DNA of 64,000 bases from Hymenobacter swuensis DY53 (GCF_000576555.1 NZ_CP007145.1:1-64000); one strand, 5' to 3'; shown: positions 8,638 through 18,261, counted from the stretch's first letter. The notes: generated by a model not told the origin, from the letters alone. Made by a program: numbers and translations.

Positions 8638-9408
8638 GTGAACATCATCTCCTATAACCTCAACGGGCTACGCTCAGCCCTCAGCAAAGGCCTGGCCGAA
8701 TGGGTGCAGCAAACGCGGCCCGATGTGCTTTGCGTACAGGAAATCAAGGCCGGTCGGGAGGTGCTCGATGTGTCAGCACTGACGGAACTGGGCTACCACG
8801 CCTACCTGTATCCAGCCCAGAAGCCGGGGTATAGCGGTGTGGCCATCTTCTCGCTGGAAAAGCCTCAGGCCGTGACCGAAGGCTGCGGCCAGGGCTGCTA
8901 CGACGACGAGGGGCGGGTGCTGCGCTTGGATTTCGAGCATTGCTCGGTACTGAATACCTACATGCCTTCCGGCACCAGTGGGCCGGAGCGGCAGGCGTTT
9001 AAGGTGGAGTGGCTGCGCTTTTTCCGGCGCTACGTGCAGGAGCTGCAGGCGGCCGGTGTGCCGCCGCTGGTTATTGCCGGGGATTTCAACTGCTGCCAAG
9101 CAGAAATTGACATTCGCAACGCCAAGACCAACCAGAATAGCCCCGGCTTCACCCCCGAGGAGCGGCAGTGGTTCAAGGACTTCCTGGCTGACGGCTTTAC
9201 CGACTCGTTCCGTCACCACCACGGCCCTGTGCCCGACCGGTACTCGTGGTGGACGTACCGGGGTGGGGCTCGGGCCCGTAATGTAGGTTGGCGGCTGGAT
9301 CATCTGCTGGTAGATAATGCCTTAGTGCCGCACATTCGCCACGCCGATTTACTGCACGACGTCGTGCATTCAGACCACTGCCCGGCTCAGCTGGAGCTAC
9401 AGTTCTAG
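8638..9408 (+). CDS. xth: Exodeoxyribonuclease III (ExoA/Xth-type AP endonuclease)
   Basis: A 256-residue endonuclease/exonuclease/phosphatase-fold enzyme that cuts DNA at abasic sites in base excision repair. It begins MNIISYNLNGLRSAL and shows the catalytic metal ligand in CVQEIKAG (Glu about 35), the GDFN active-site motif, NSPGFTPEERQWF, and the terminal SDHCP. The start codon is GTG at 8638, directly after the previous stop, with no room for another start that keeps the first beta strand. A long perfect-stem terminator follows. Confidence 0.93.
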   Translation: MNIISYNLNGLRSALSKGLAEWVQQTRPDVLCVQEIKAGREVLDVSALTELGYHAYLYPAQKPGYSGVAIFSLEKPQAVTEGCGQGCYDDEGRVLRLDFEHCSVLNTYMPSGTSGPERQAFKVEWLRFFRRYVQELQAAGVPPLVIAGDFNCCQAEIDIRNAKTNQNSPGFTPEERQWFKDFLADGFTDSFRHHHGPVPDRYSWWTYRGGARARNVGWRLDHLLVDNALVPHIRHADLLHDVVHSDHCPAQLELQF

Positions 9409-9430
9409 AGCACGCCGACAACAGAATTCC

Positions 9431-9493
9431 GTACCCAGAAAGAAGAACGCCATTCCGATTCTAACTCGGAATGGCGTTCTTCTTTCTGGGTAC
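9431..9493. terminator. Bidirectional terminator with 28-bp perfect stem
   Basis: Positions 9431-9458 pair perfectly with 9466-9493 around a 7-nt loop. It separates convergent xth and the FAD oxidoreductase gene, whose stop is only 8 bp beyond it. The stem is far longer than termination needs. Confidence 0.8.
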
Positions 9494-9500
9494 GGGCCGG

Positions 9501-10781
9501 TTAACTGGCCAAGAGCATTTCGGCTACTTCGCGGCCGGAAGCCAGGGCGGCGTTGAGAGAAGGGTAGGCGGCGTAGTCGCCGCAGCGGTAAAGGTGGTCC
9601 TGAATTTTGAGCGACTGGCGTACCGACTGTCCGGCCGGGTATTCAGGCAGGGCGTATGGAATGTCGTAGGTGCGCAGGTGTTGCCACTGGGCCGCCTCGG
9701 GGCCGAACCAGTCGGTTAGCTCCTGACGGAGCCGGGCGGTAAGGTCGGCTTCGGAGAGGCCATGCTCGCCGTGGGTGCTCACCGAAACAAGCCGATGGCC
9801 GGCCGGAGCATAGGCCGAGGCTACATCCGAGGGGAAAGCCACATTGTGGGCCAAGGCCGTGGAGGAGGCGTTGAGCCGCAGCAGCTTGTCGGCGCGGCCT
9901 TTGGCGGCGGGGGCGGCAAAGTACGTGCAGGTGGTGCGCCGCCAGGCCCGCGGTGGCGTGGACACCGGCGGCTCGGGCAGCAGGTGGGCAGCGGCTTCGC
10001 CATCCACGGCCAACACTACGGTAGATGCCCGGAGCGTTTCGCCGCTCTGAAGCTGGACGCTGGTGCCTTCCAGGGTCGCTACGGGCGTGTTCAGCCGCAC
10101 GGTGCCGGTGGGCAGGCGGGCGGCCAGCTGCTCAGGAATCTGCTGCATGCCCAGGGCCGGCACTACGGCCTCGCCCTCCACAAACTGCTTGAACACGAAC
10201 TCAAAGAAATTGGCCGCCGTGCTTAGGCCGCGGTCCAGGAATACGCCCCCAAAAAATGGCCGGAAGAAGTTTTGAATCATCTGCTCGCTCCAGCCATATT
10301 GGCGTAGGAAGGTAAGCGTGTCCACCTCGTTGGTGGAGTTGCGGCTCAGCAGCTGCTGGCTGGTAAACCGCCGCACGTGCTGCACCATGCTCACGATGCG
10401 CAGCTTATCGGGCAAAGAGCCAATGCGCGAGGTAAGGGCTGAAAAAGCCGCAGCGGGCTGCTGCAAGGGGTTCTGCAGGGTGGTTTGCTTGCCATCGGGA
10501 AGTCGGATGACGGCCCCGGAGCGGAAGGCCTTCAGGTGGAGCGCCCCGTAGTCGATGAGGCGCTCCACTTCGGGGTAGCGGGTAAGCAGTACCTGAAAGC
10601 CCCGGTCGAGGCGGAAGCCTTCGGGCGTCACATCGGTGCGCACACGCCCACCCACGGCGTCGGCGGCTTCCAGCACCAGCACGGGTCGGCCGGCGCGGTG
10701 CAGGTAGTTGGCGCAGGAAAGGCCCGCCATACCCGCACCGATGATAATAATGGGAAGTTGTGTAGAGTTGGCTGAAGTCAT
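9501..10781 (-). CDS. FAD-dependent amine oxidase / protoporphyrinogen oxidase-like protein
   Basis: A 426-residue flavoprotein with the dinucleotide-binding motif GAGMAGLSCANYL (G15-x-G17-x-x-G20) followed by the GG-doublet region VLEAADAVGGRVRTD and the C-terminal FAD contact CGDYAAYPSLNAALASGREVA. This pattern belongs to the NAD(P)/FAD amine oxidase superfamily that includes protoporphyrinogen oxidases and carotenoid desaturases. The substrate cannot be told from sequence. It is followed on the same strand by nothing; the upstream neighbour on the minus strand is the DUF3365 lipoprotein, whose stop lies 45 bp before this start. Confidence 0.88.
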   Translation of the reverse strand: MTSANSTQLPIIIIGAGMAGLSCANYLHRAGRPVLVLEAADAVGGRVRTDVTPEGFRLDRGFQVLLTRYPEVERLIDYGALHLKAFRSGAVIRLPDGKQTTLQNPLQQPAAAFSALTSRIGSLPDKLRIVSMVQHVRRFTSQQLLSRNSTNEVDTLTFLRQYGWSEQMIQNFFRPFFGGVFLDRGLSTAANFFEFVFKQFVEGEAVVPALGMQQIPEQLAARLPTGTVRLNTPVATLEGTSVQLQSGETLRASTVVLAVDGEAAAHLLPEPPVSTPPRAWRRTTCTYFAAPAAKGRADKLLRLNASSTALAHNVAFPSDVASAYAPAGHRLVSVSTHGEHGLSEADLTARLRQELTDWFGPEAAQWQHLRTYDIPYALPEYPAGQSVRQSLKIQDHLYRCGDYAAYPSLNAALASGREVAEMLLAS

Positions 10782-10826
10782 AGGTAGCGCAAACTGAAAA
10801 GCGACTTCGAAGGTTGGCTCGGGCAG

Positions 10827-11504
10827 CTAAAATAGTGGCTTACGTTTCTTCATCACCTTACGGGTTTTCATCGTCCAGTGCTCGGCCACGCCGGAACGTT
10901 GCAGGCTCACGCGCCATACGCCCATCGGCTGGCCTAGCTGGTAACCGGTGGCCTGGTCCTGGGGGTATTGCTTTTTGATCAGGGCATAATCGGCGACCGG
11001 AATATCCTGGCCTACTGTTCCGTGGCAGCGCAGACAGAGCTTATCCTGCAGCACCAAAGGGCGCTGGTACGTAAATAGCTCGTTACCGGGGCGGGACACG
11101 TGGCGGGTGGTGTCGGCGGGATTTTGCTCGGCGGCCGTGAGGGAAGCCTGGTGAGCCGGGTTGCGCGAGCGGTTGCTTACTCTGCTGAGGGAAGCCTGCA
11201 ATACCTTCGCCAGCGAGTCGGTAGCGGGTAGGGTTTCGGGGCGGCAGTAGGGCAGGGCGGCGGCCACGCCGCCTTCCTGCAGCTTCTGGGCCAGCACTGT
11301 GCGCAGCTCCCGCTCGGCCGTGCGCGTGAGCGAGTCGCCGGCCCAGCGGGTGGCCCGTAGCAGGTCTTTGGGCATGATGCGCTTGACTTCCCAGTTTGCC
11401 GCCTCCACGGCCAGCTCCTTGGTGTTGCTGAGGTGTTCTACTTGGTCGGGCCGGCAGGCCGCCAGCAGGGGCAGAAGCAGGAGGGAGCGGAAGAGTGGGC
11501 GCAT
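10827..11504 (-). CDS. DUF3365 (Tll0287-like) heme-motif lipoprotein
   Basis: A 225-residue lipoprotein (lipobox LLAAC, Cys17) with one c-type heme motif CLRCH at residues 157-161, inside a DUF3365/Tll0287-like domain. Such domains bind heme covalently in the periplasm and are proposed to sense redox or gas, or to act as electron carriers. ATG 11504 is chosen because the longer frame runs back into repeat DNA (residues MTRSFALLRMTG are encoded by a GTCATCCTGAGC-type repeat). The gene lies directly upstream of the FAD oxidoreductase on the same strand and may be cotranscribed with it. Confidence 0.85.
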   Translation of the reverse strand: MRPLFRSLLLLPLLAACRPDQVEHLSNTKELAVEAANWEVKRIMPKDLLRATRWAGDSLTRTAERELRTVLAQKLQEGGVAAALPYCRPETLPATDSLAKVLQASLSRVSNRSRNPAHQASLTAAEQNPADTTRHVSRPGNELFTYQRPLVLQDKLCLRCHGTVGQDIPVADYALIKKQYPQDQATGYQLGQPMGVWRVSLQRSGVAEHWTMKTRKVMKKRKPLF

Positions 11505-11532
11505 GGGTGGGAGGTATGGAGTGGAGAAATCA

Positions 11533-11634
11533 CCTGTCATCCTGAGCAGAGCGAAGGATCTTGTCACGTTTGGTTTGCTTTCAAACAGTGCATTGCAGCG
11601 TGATAAGGTCCTTCGCTCTGCTCAGAATGACAGG
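11533..11634. repeat. Palindromic repeat of the GTCATCCTGAGC type, copy 1
   Basis: Arms 11533-11568 and 11599-11634 are imperfect inverted copies of each other (CCTGTCATCCTGAGCAGAGC at the left tip). A second copy lies at 18281-18385. It is in the gap between thrC and the DUF3365 gene and may fold into one long hairpin. Confidence 0.85.
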
Positions 11635-11672
11635 GCGGGTAATGACCAGTAGCGTAACAGCCAACAACGCAT

Positions 11673-12965
11673 TTACTCCCACAAATATGCCCGCAAGGCT
11701 TCGTATTCCGGCTCCAGTAAGGTACTTTGCTTGGGTCGGCTCATAAGGTCGACTAGTTCGGCGGGAAGGGGCACCGGCTGGCCGGTGGCGGCTTCCACGG
11801 CCTCAGGGAATTTCACCGGGTGGGCGGTTTCGAGGAACAGGCCGCGCTGGGCCGGGTGGTGGCGCAGATAATCTTCCAGCGCAAAGTAAGCCACGGCCCC
11901 GTGCGGGTCGAGTACGTAGCCGGTTTCTTGGGACACCCGGGCAATGGTGGCCGTGGTGTCGGCGTCCGACACGGTGTAGCCGCTCAGCAGCTTGCGCAGC
12001 ACCGGGTACTGGTGCCCGAACAGCTCCAGCATGCGGCCGAAGTTGCTCGGGTCGCCCACGTCCATGGCGTTGGAGAGGGTGGCCACGGCCGGCTGGGCGG
12101 CATAGTGGCCCGACTGCAGGTAGCGGGGCACGGTGTTGTTCTGGTTGCAGGCCGCCACGAAGTGGGTCACCGGCAGCCCCGAGGCGTAGGCCAGCAGCCC
12201 GGCGCATAGGTTGCCGAAGTTGCCGCTGGGCACGGCCACCACCGGTGGCTGCGCGTGGGGCCACTGGGCCAGCGCCGCCACGTAGTAGACCTGCTGGGGC
12301 AGCCAGCGGGCCACGTTGATGGAGTTGGCCGAGGTAAGCTGCCGCCGCTGGCGCAACGCGTCGTCGCGGAAGGCCTGCTTCACCAGCCGCTGGCAGTCGT
12401 CGAAGTTACCGCGTACCTCCAGGGCCCGGATGTTCTGGCCCAGGGCCGTGAGCTGCTGCTCCTGCACCGGACTCACCCGGCCCTGCGGATACAGAATCAC
12501 CACCTCCACGCCCGGCACTCCCAGAAACCCGCTGGCCACGGCCCCGCCGGTGTCGCCGGAGGTAGCCACCAGCACCGTAACGGGCCGGGTTTCGTGGCGG
12601 GAGAAGTAGCCCAGGCAGCGGCTCATGAACCGCGCCCCCACGTCCTTGAACGCCAGCGTGGGCCCGTGAAACAGCTCCAGCGCGCTGATGCGGTCCGTTA
12701 CGGGCACCACGGGCAGCGGGAAATCCACAGTTTCGGCGCAGATGCGGGCCAGCTCCGGCTCCGCAATGGCGCTGCCCACGTAGGGTCGCAGCACAGTCAG
12801 GGCCAGCTCGGCCGGCGTCAGGTGGGGCAGCCGGGTCAGGAACTCGGCCGGGAAGCGCGGAATGGTTTCGGGGAAGTACAGGCCCCCGTCAGGGGCCTGC
12901 CCCGCCACGGCCGCCGTCCGAAAATCAACGGGCTCCGATTGGCGGTTGAGGCTATAGTAGTGCAT
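11673..12965 (-). CDS. thrC: Threonine synthase
   Basis: A 430-residue PLP enzyme that converts O-phosphohomoserine to threonine, the last step of the pathway. It begins MHYYSLNRQSEPVDFRTAAV, typical of the thrC family, and has the PLP lysine at K107 in GPTLAFKDVGARFMSR, plus the Ser/Gly-rich phosphate loop VATSGDTGGAVASGF. ATG 12965 is chosen over an in-frame start at 13004, because the extra residues are encoded by the REP-like element between thrB and thrC. It is the last gene of the minus-strand thr operon. Confidence 0.95.
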   Translation of the reverse strand: MHYYSLNRQSEPVDFRTAAVAGQAPDGGLYFPETIPRFPAEFLTRLPHLTPAELALTVLRPYVGSAIAEPELARICAETVDFPLPVVPVTDRISALELFHGPTLAFKDVGARFMSRCLGYFSRHETRPVTVLVATSGDTGGAVASGFLGVPGVEVVILYPQGRVSPVQEQQLTALGQNIRALEVRGNFDDCQRLVKQAFRDDALRQRRQLTSANSINVARWLPQQVYYVAALAQWPHAQPPVVAVPSGNFGNLCAGLLAYASGLPVTHFVAACNQNNTVPRYLQSGHYAAQPAVATLSNAMDVGDPSNFGRMLELFGHQYPVLRKLLSGYTVSDADTTATIARVSQETGYVLDPHGAVAYFALEDYLRHHPAQRGLFLETAHPVKFPEAVEAATGQPVPLPAELVDLMSRPKQSTLLEPEYEALRAYLWE

Positions 12966-12986
12966 GGCGGTTGAGTGGTGAAGGCC

Positions 12987-13107
12987 GATATAGAGACGCG
13001 ACACTTCGCGTCTTCTCGTTGCTGATGTTGTTTGGTTGGTTGGTTGGTTGGTTGGCGCAAGTCCGGGTCGTTCAACGACGAGACGCGAAGTGTCGCGTCT
13101 CTACATC
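12987..13107. repeat. REP/BIME-like element, copy R1
   Basis: Each end carries a small hairpin built from AGACGCGACACTTCGCGTCT, the two ends in inverted orientation, so the whole element can also fold on itself. The core holds GTTGCTGATGTTGTTT and, unique to this copy, a (TTGG)6 microsatellite at 13032-13055. It sits between thrB and thrC and overlaps the last codons of thrB. Confidence 0.9.
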
Positions 13108-14070
13108 AGGCAGAATCCGGCAGCCGGTTGTGTTAATGGTCGTTTGGTACACATAGTAATCCAGGCCCAGCTGCTCGTAGGTAGTGCGCATTACCTTGGC
13201 CACGGCCTGGGCGGTGGCTTCGTGCTGGCTGAGCATGAACAGGGAGGGGCCCGAGCCGGAAATGCCGCCGCCCAGCGCCCCGGCGGCGCGGCTGCCGCTT
13301 TTCACTTGCTCAAACCCCGGAATCAGGATACTGCGCACGGGCTCCACAATCACGTCTTCCAGGGCCCGACCGATGAGGGCGTAATCGTGTTTGAGCAGAC
13401 CGGCTACCAGCGCGCCCACGTTGCCCCACTGCCGCACAGCGTCGCGCAGGGGCACCTGCTGCTTGAGAATCTGGCGGGCGTCGGAGGTTTTTACCTCAAT
13501 CTGGGGGTGCACTACCGTCACGAATAAGGGCGGGGCATCCAGTGGCACCACGTCGGGGGCGGGCGTGGTGGAGCGGATGAGCGTGACACCACCGTAGATG
13601 GCCGGGGCGATGTTGTCGGCGTGACGCACGCCGGAGGCCACTTCCTCCCCGTACATGGCAAACTCCACCAGCTCAGCCTGCGTGAATCGGTTACCAAGCA
13701 GGTGGTTCAGCCCCACCACGGCCCCCGCCGCGCTGGCCGCGCTGCTCCCGATGCCGCTGCCCGGCCGGATGTGCTTGCGGATGCGTACCTCCACGCCCGC
13801 CACCTCGGGCGCGGTCCGCAACATGGCCAGCAACGCCGCCCCCGCCACGTTACGGGCGGGCTCAGTGGGCAGGCCAAAGTCGTCCTCGTTCACAATGCGC
13901 ACCCCCGGCTCGTCGGTCAGGCGCAGGTGCATTTCGTCGTTGGGCTCGTGCAGGGCAAACCCCAGCACGTCAAATCCGCACACCACATTAGCCACGGTAG
14001 CCGGGGCAAGGAGAGAGACGGTGTTAGAGTTGAGAGTTGAATTATGAGAGTCGAATTGATTGAACGACAT
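13072..14070 (-). CDS. thrB: Homoserine kinase
   Basis: A 332-residue GHMP-family kinase that phosphorylates homoserine. The ATP loop PGSGIGSSAAS is at residues 103-113, and TVSLLAPATVANVVCGFDVLG matches the family N-terminus. Both ends are odd. The first 16 residues come from intergenic repeat-like DNA, and no later start is available before the core begins. The last 11 residues and the stop (after GCRIL) are read through REP copy R1. The catalytic core looks intact, so the gene is probably functional. It lies between thrA and thrC. Confidence 0.93.
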   Translation of the reverse strand: MSFNQFDSHNSTLNSNTVSLLAPATVANVVCGFDVLGFALHEPNDEMHLRLTDEPGVRIVNEDDFGLPTEPARNVAGAALLAMLRTAPEVAGVEVRIRKHIRPGSGIGSSAASAAGAVVGLNHLLGNRFTQAELVEFAMYGEEVASGVRHADNIAPAIYGGVTLIRSTTPAPDVVPLDAPPLFVTVVHPQIEVKTSDARQILKQQVPLRDAVRQWGNVGALVAGLLKHDYALIGRALEDVIVEPVRSILIPGFEQVKSGSRAAGALGGGISGSGPSLFMLSQHEATAQAVAKVMRTTYEQLGLDYYVYQTTINTTGCRILPDVETRHFASRR

Positions 14071-14223
14071 GGGTGGGTAGAGTTGAGTGATGAATTATGA
14101 ATGATGGGCTGTCGATGGATGTAATCAATTAATAATGATGTAGAAATGGGTGGTATCGTGGCTGGGCGTAGCATGGCCGGTCTGCCAATTCATCTCTCAT
14201 AATTCATCATTCAGAACTCAATT
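14025..14223. repeat. Repeat-rich thrA-thrB gap (GAATTATGA repeats)
   Basis: Related direct copies at about 14028-14052 and 14079-14105 (GAGTTGA...GAATTATGA) are followed by an inverted copy at about 14190-14223. One direct copy forms the first codons of thrB. Such GAATTATGAATGATGAATT-like repeats are a known style of Bacteroidota intergenic DNA. Confidence 0.65.
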
Positions 14224-14226
14224 TTA

Positions 14227-16665
14227 TCAATGCGCGGCCCGCAACACGTCGGCAAACACGCCGGAGGCGGTTACCTCGGCGCCGGCGCCGGCCCCTTTGA
14301 TAACCAGGGGCTGCTCTACGTAGCGGTTGGTGAAGAACAGCACGGCGTTGTCTTTGCCCTGCAGGCTGTAGAGGTCGTGACCGGGGGCCACGCTTTGCAG
14401 TCCCACGCGGGCCCAACCTTCTTCGAAGCTCGCCACGAAGCGGAGCTTGCAGCCTTGGGCGGCGGCCTCGTCGTAGAGGCGGCGGAAGTGCGACTCGTGG
14501 GCGGCCAGCTGCTCGTAGAAGGCCGGTACGTCGCCTTCCAGGCAGGCGGCGGGCAGGAAGGAGGCGTTCTGCACGTCGGGCATTTCCAGCGGGTGGCCGG
14601 CTTCCCGGGCTAGAATCAGGATTTTGCGGGCCACGTCCACGCCGGTCAGGTCGAGGCGCGGGTCGGGCTCGGTGTAGCCTTCCTGCTGGGCCTGGCGCAC
14701 CACCTCGGCGAAGGGCCTGGTGCCGTCGTAGTTGTTGAACACAAAGTTGAGCGTGCCCGAGAGCACCGCCTGCATGCGCTGCACCTCGTCGCCGCTGCGC
14801 AGCAGGTCGCCCAGTGTGCCGATGATGGGAAGGCCCGCGCCCACGTTGGTTTCAAACAGAAACTGGGTGTTGAACTCCTGGGCTAGACTTTTGAAGCGGG
14901 CGTACTGCGCGTACTCGGCCGAGGCCGCCACTTTGTTGCAGGCCACCACCGCCACCGAGCGGGTCAGCAGCTGCTCGTACACCTGGGCCACGTCGGCGCT
15001 GGCCGTCACGTCTACGAATACGGTGTTGCGCAGGTTTAGGGCCAGCAACTCGTCGGTGAGGTGGGTCAGGTCCAGGGCCGGGCCGGCTGCCAGGGCGGCT
15101 TCCCAGTCGGCCAGGTCGAGGCCGTCCTCCTGCAGCACAAACTGCCGGCTGTTGGCCAGGCCCACCACCCGCAGGTTCAGGCGCAGCTTCTCGCGTAGCC
15201 AGGGCTGCTGGCGCTGCAGCTGCTCCAGCAGCTTGCGGCCCACGTTGCCCACGCCCGCCACCACCACGTTCACCTGCCGGGTGGTAGCCTCGAAGAAGGT
15301 CTCGTGCAGCACGTTGATGGCCTTGCGCACATCCTGCTGCCGGATTACTGTCGAAATATTCTTCTCCGACGAGCCCTGGGCAATGGCCCGGATGTTCACC
15401 CCATTCTGGCCCAGCGCCCCAAACAGCCGCCCGCTGATGCCGGGGTGGTTTTTCATCTGCTCGCCCACCAGCGCCACCACCGCCAGCGCATCCTCCCGGT
15501 CGAGCGGGTCGAGCAGGCCGCGGCCGATTTCGGCGGCAAATTCCTGGTCGGCGGCCTGCTGGGCGCGGTTGGCGTCGGGGGTGCTTACGGCCACGCAGAT
15601 GGAGTGCTCGGAGGAGCTTTGGGTGATGAGCACCACGTTTACCTGCTCCTGGGCCAGGGCCGCAAACAGCCGCCGGGAAAAGCCCGGCACGCCCACCATA
15701 CCGCTGCCTTCCAGCCGCAGCAGCGAAATGGGCCCGATGCTGGAAATGCCCCGCACAAATTCCTGATTGACCGGCGGAGCCACTTCCACCAGCGTGCCGG
15801 CGTCGGTGGGGGCGAAGGTGTTCTTGATCCAGAGCGGAATCCCGGCCCGCATCACCGGCTGAATGGTGGGCGGGTACAGCACCTTGGCCCCGAAGTGCGA
15901 GAGTTCCATGGCCTCCTGGTAGCTGATGCGCGGGATGGGCCGGGCCGCCCGCACCAGCCGTGGGTCGGCCGTCATCATACCGCTCACGTCGGTCCAGATT
16001 TCCAGCGTGGAGGCACCCAGCGCCCCGGCGAAGATGGCCGCCGTGTAGTCGGAGCCGCCGCGGCCCAGGGTGGTGGTGCTGCCGTCGGGGGCGGCGGCCA
16101 CGAAACCGGGGGCTACGTACAGCGGCACCTCGCCCGTTACGGCGGCCTGAATAAGCGGATTGGTGTGGGCGAAATCCACGGCGGAGTGGCCGTAGCGCGC
16201 ATCGGTGCGGATGAGCTGGCGGCTGTCCAGCCACTGGTGGGCCGCGCCCCGGGCCGCCAGCCCCGCCGCCACCAGCCTCGACGACAGCAACTCGCCGTAA
16301 CTCACCAGCCGGTCCAAGGTGCGGGCCGACAGCTCGCCCAGAGCAAAAATTCCGTCGCAGAGGTTTTCTAACTCGTTGCAGCTGGTTTTTACCTGGCTCA
16401 GCACGGCGCTCTGGCCGGCAATGGGCAATAGGCCGCGGGCCGCCTCCAGGTGGCGCTGTTCCAGCTCGCGCAGTAGCGGGCGGTAAGTGTCGTCGTGGGC
16501 GGCAGCGCGGCGGCCGGCCGCAATCAGCTGGTCGGTAACGCCGCCCAGGGCCGATACCACTACCACGGTGGGGGCTTGGCGGGCGGCGGCCTGGGCCAGG
16601 TCGAGTACCCGCTGCATGTTGTCGGCCGTGGCGACGGAGGAGCCGCCGAATTTCAGTACCTGCAT
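14227..16665 (-). CDS. thrA: Bifunctional aspartokinase / homoserine dehydrogenase I
   Basis: An 812-residue fusion that runs the first and third steps from aspartate to homoserine. The aspartokinase domain (about 1-290) begins MQVLKFGGSSVATADNM and has the motif LGRGGSDYTAA. Two ACT regulatory domains (about 310-460) should bind threonine. The homoserine dehydrogenase domain (about 465-812) opens with the nucleotide loop VVVAGVGNVGRKLLEQL and shows GAGLPIIGTL and KGAGAGAEVTA. ATG 16665 fits the conserved N-terminus; an in-frame extension upstream lies in the attenuator region. It is the first structural gene of thrLABC. Confidence 0.96.
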   Translation of the reverse strand: MQVLKFGGSSVATADNMQRVLDLAQAAARQAPTVVVVSALGGVTDQLIAAGRRAAAHDDTYRPLLRELEQRHLEAARGLLPIAGQSAVLSQVKTSCNELENLCDGIFALGELSARTLDRLVSYGELLSSRLVAAGLAARGAAHQWLDSRQLIRTDARYGHSAVDFAHTNPLIQAAVTGEVPLYVAPGFVAAAPDGSTTTLGRGGSDYTAAIFAGALGASTLEIWTDVSGMMTADPRLVRAARPIPRISYQEAMELSHFGAKVLYPPTIQPVMRAGIPLWIKNTFAPTDAGTLVEVAPPVNQEFVRGISSIGPISLLRLEGSGMVGVPGFSRRLFAALAQEQVNVVLITQSSSEHSICVAVSTPDANRAQQAADQEFAAEIGRGLLDPLDREDALAVVALVGEQMKNHPGISGRLFGALGQNGVNIRAIAQGSSEKNISTVIRQQDVRKAINVLHETFFEATTRQVNVVVAGVGNVGRKLLEQLQRQQPWLREKLRLNLRVVGLANSRQFVLQEDGLDLADWEAALAAGPALDLTHLTDELLALNLRNTVFVDVTASADVAQVYEQLLTRSVAVVACNKVAASAEYAQYARFKSLAQEFNTQFLFETNVGAGLPIIGTLGDLLRSGDEVQRMQAVLSGTLNFVFNNYDGTRPFAEVVRQAQQEGYTEPDPRLDLTGVDVARKILILAREAGHPLEMPDVQNASFLPAACLEGDVPAFYEQLAAHESHFRRLYDEAAAQGCKLRFVASFEEGWARVGLQSVAPGHDLYSLQGKDNAVLFFTNRYVEQPLVIKGAGAGAEVTASGVFADVLRAAH

Positions 16666-16689
16666 AGTAGGTCGTTGCGTGATGGGCGT

Positions 16690-16747
16690 AAAAAAACCCG
16701 CTTTCGGCCCGGGGCCTCCTGGGCGGGAGGCGTACCGGCGAAGCGGG
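16690..16747 (-). terminator. Attenuator terminator of the thr operon
   Basis: On the minus strand a large hairpin closes with CCCGCTT (16747-16741) pairing to AAGCGGG (16703-16697), with an inner GCCTCC/GGAGGC stem, and is followed by seven T (16696-16690). It lies between the leader peptide stop and thrA. A competing hairpin, CCCGCTAGAGCGGG, overlaps the leader stop codon and could act as pause or anti-terminator. Confidence 0.75.
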
Positions 16748-16785
16748 CGGCGAATCAAAAAGGGTAAGGAGTTCCGCAGCCCGCT

Positions 16786-16821
16786 CTAGCGGGTTGTGGT
16801 AATAGTAGTGCCGGTACCCAT
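16786..16821 (-). CDS. thrL: thr operon leader peptide
   Basis: A short frame encodes MGTGTTITTTR and then TAG. Six of 11 residues are Thr and one is Ile, the two amino acids whose charged tRNAs control the enterobacterial thr leader. It sits 121 nt upstream of thrA and directly before a terminator-like hairpin with a T7 tract. Ribosome stalling at the Thr codons when threonine is scarce would be expected to favour readthrough into thrA. There is no clear Shine-Dalgarno, as is usual in this phylum. The peptide itself probably has no other role. Confidence 0.75.
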   Translation of the reverse strand: MGTGTTITTTR

Positions 16822-16899
16822 CAGAACGAGGGGCGAAGCGGGGTGAAAAGCAGGAGCAGCACTTGGCCGGACCATATACTTGAGGAAGTTAACGCTGGC

Positions 16900-16927
16900 C
16901 AAAGTAGGAATTATTTCAAACGGCCAA
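16900..16927 (-). promoter_or_regulatory. Possible thr operon promoter
   Basis: On the minus strand TTG (16927-16925) and TACTTTG (16906-16900) are 18 nt apart. The -7 element is one base short of TAnnTTTG. It would give a leader of about 70 nt before thrL. Confidence 0.4.
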
Positions 16928-16980
16928 CGTGCGGGGGAAGAATTATTTACGATTTCTACCAGGTGATACGAACCTCAGAA

Positions 16981-17085
16981 CGGTGTAGAGACGCGACACT
17001 TCGCGTCTCAGGATTGCTGCTGTTGTTTGACGGGCATGAGCTGGTCGCTCAACGGGGGGACGCGAAGTGTCGCGTCTCTACACCG
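16981..17085. repeat. REP/BIME-like element, copy R2
   Basis: Ends CGGTGTAGAGACGCGACACT... and its inverted partner closing at ...CTCTACACCG, with the shared core GTTGTTT. It lies in the divergent gap between the thr operon and prfA. Confidence 0.9.
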
Positions 17086-17132
17086 GTTCGAGCAGTTCCG
17101 GCTTCCTCACCCCGTTAGATGCTTCCGCCTTA

Positions 17133-17162
17133 TTTGCCAACGACTTCGTTTCCGTACCTTTG
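17133..17162 (+). promoter_or_regulatory. prfA promoter
   Basis: TTTG at 17133-17136 and TACCTTTG at 17155-17162, 18 nt apart, match the Bacteroidota housekeeping promoter in both elements. The prfA start is 28 nt beyond. Confidence 0.7.
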
Positions 17163-17190
17163 CACTCCCAATACATTTTCTGAAGGCAAG

Positions 17191-18261
<1,071 letters not shown>

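Noticed and set aside
11505..11567. N-terminal extension of the DUF3365 protein (MTRSFALLRM...)
   Set aside because: It is repeat DNA read in frame and would place a non-signal sequence before the lipobox.
13032..13055. (TTGG)6 run as a CRISPR or tandem-repeat array
   Set aside because: It is a simple microsatellite inside REP copy R1, without spacers.
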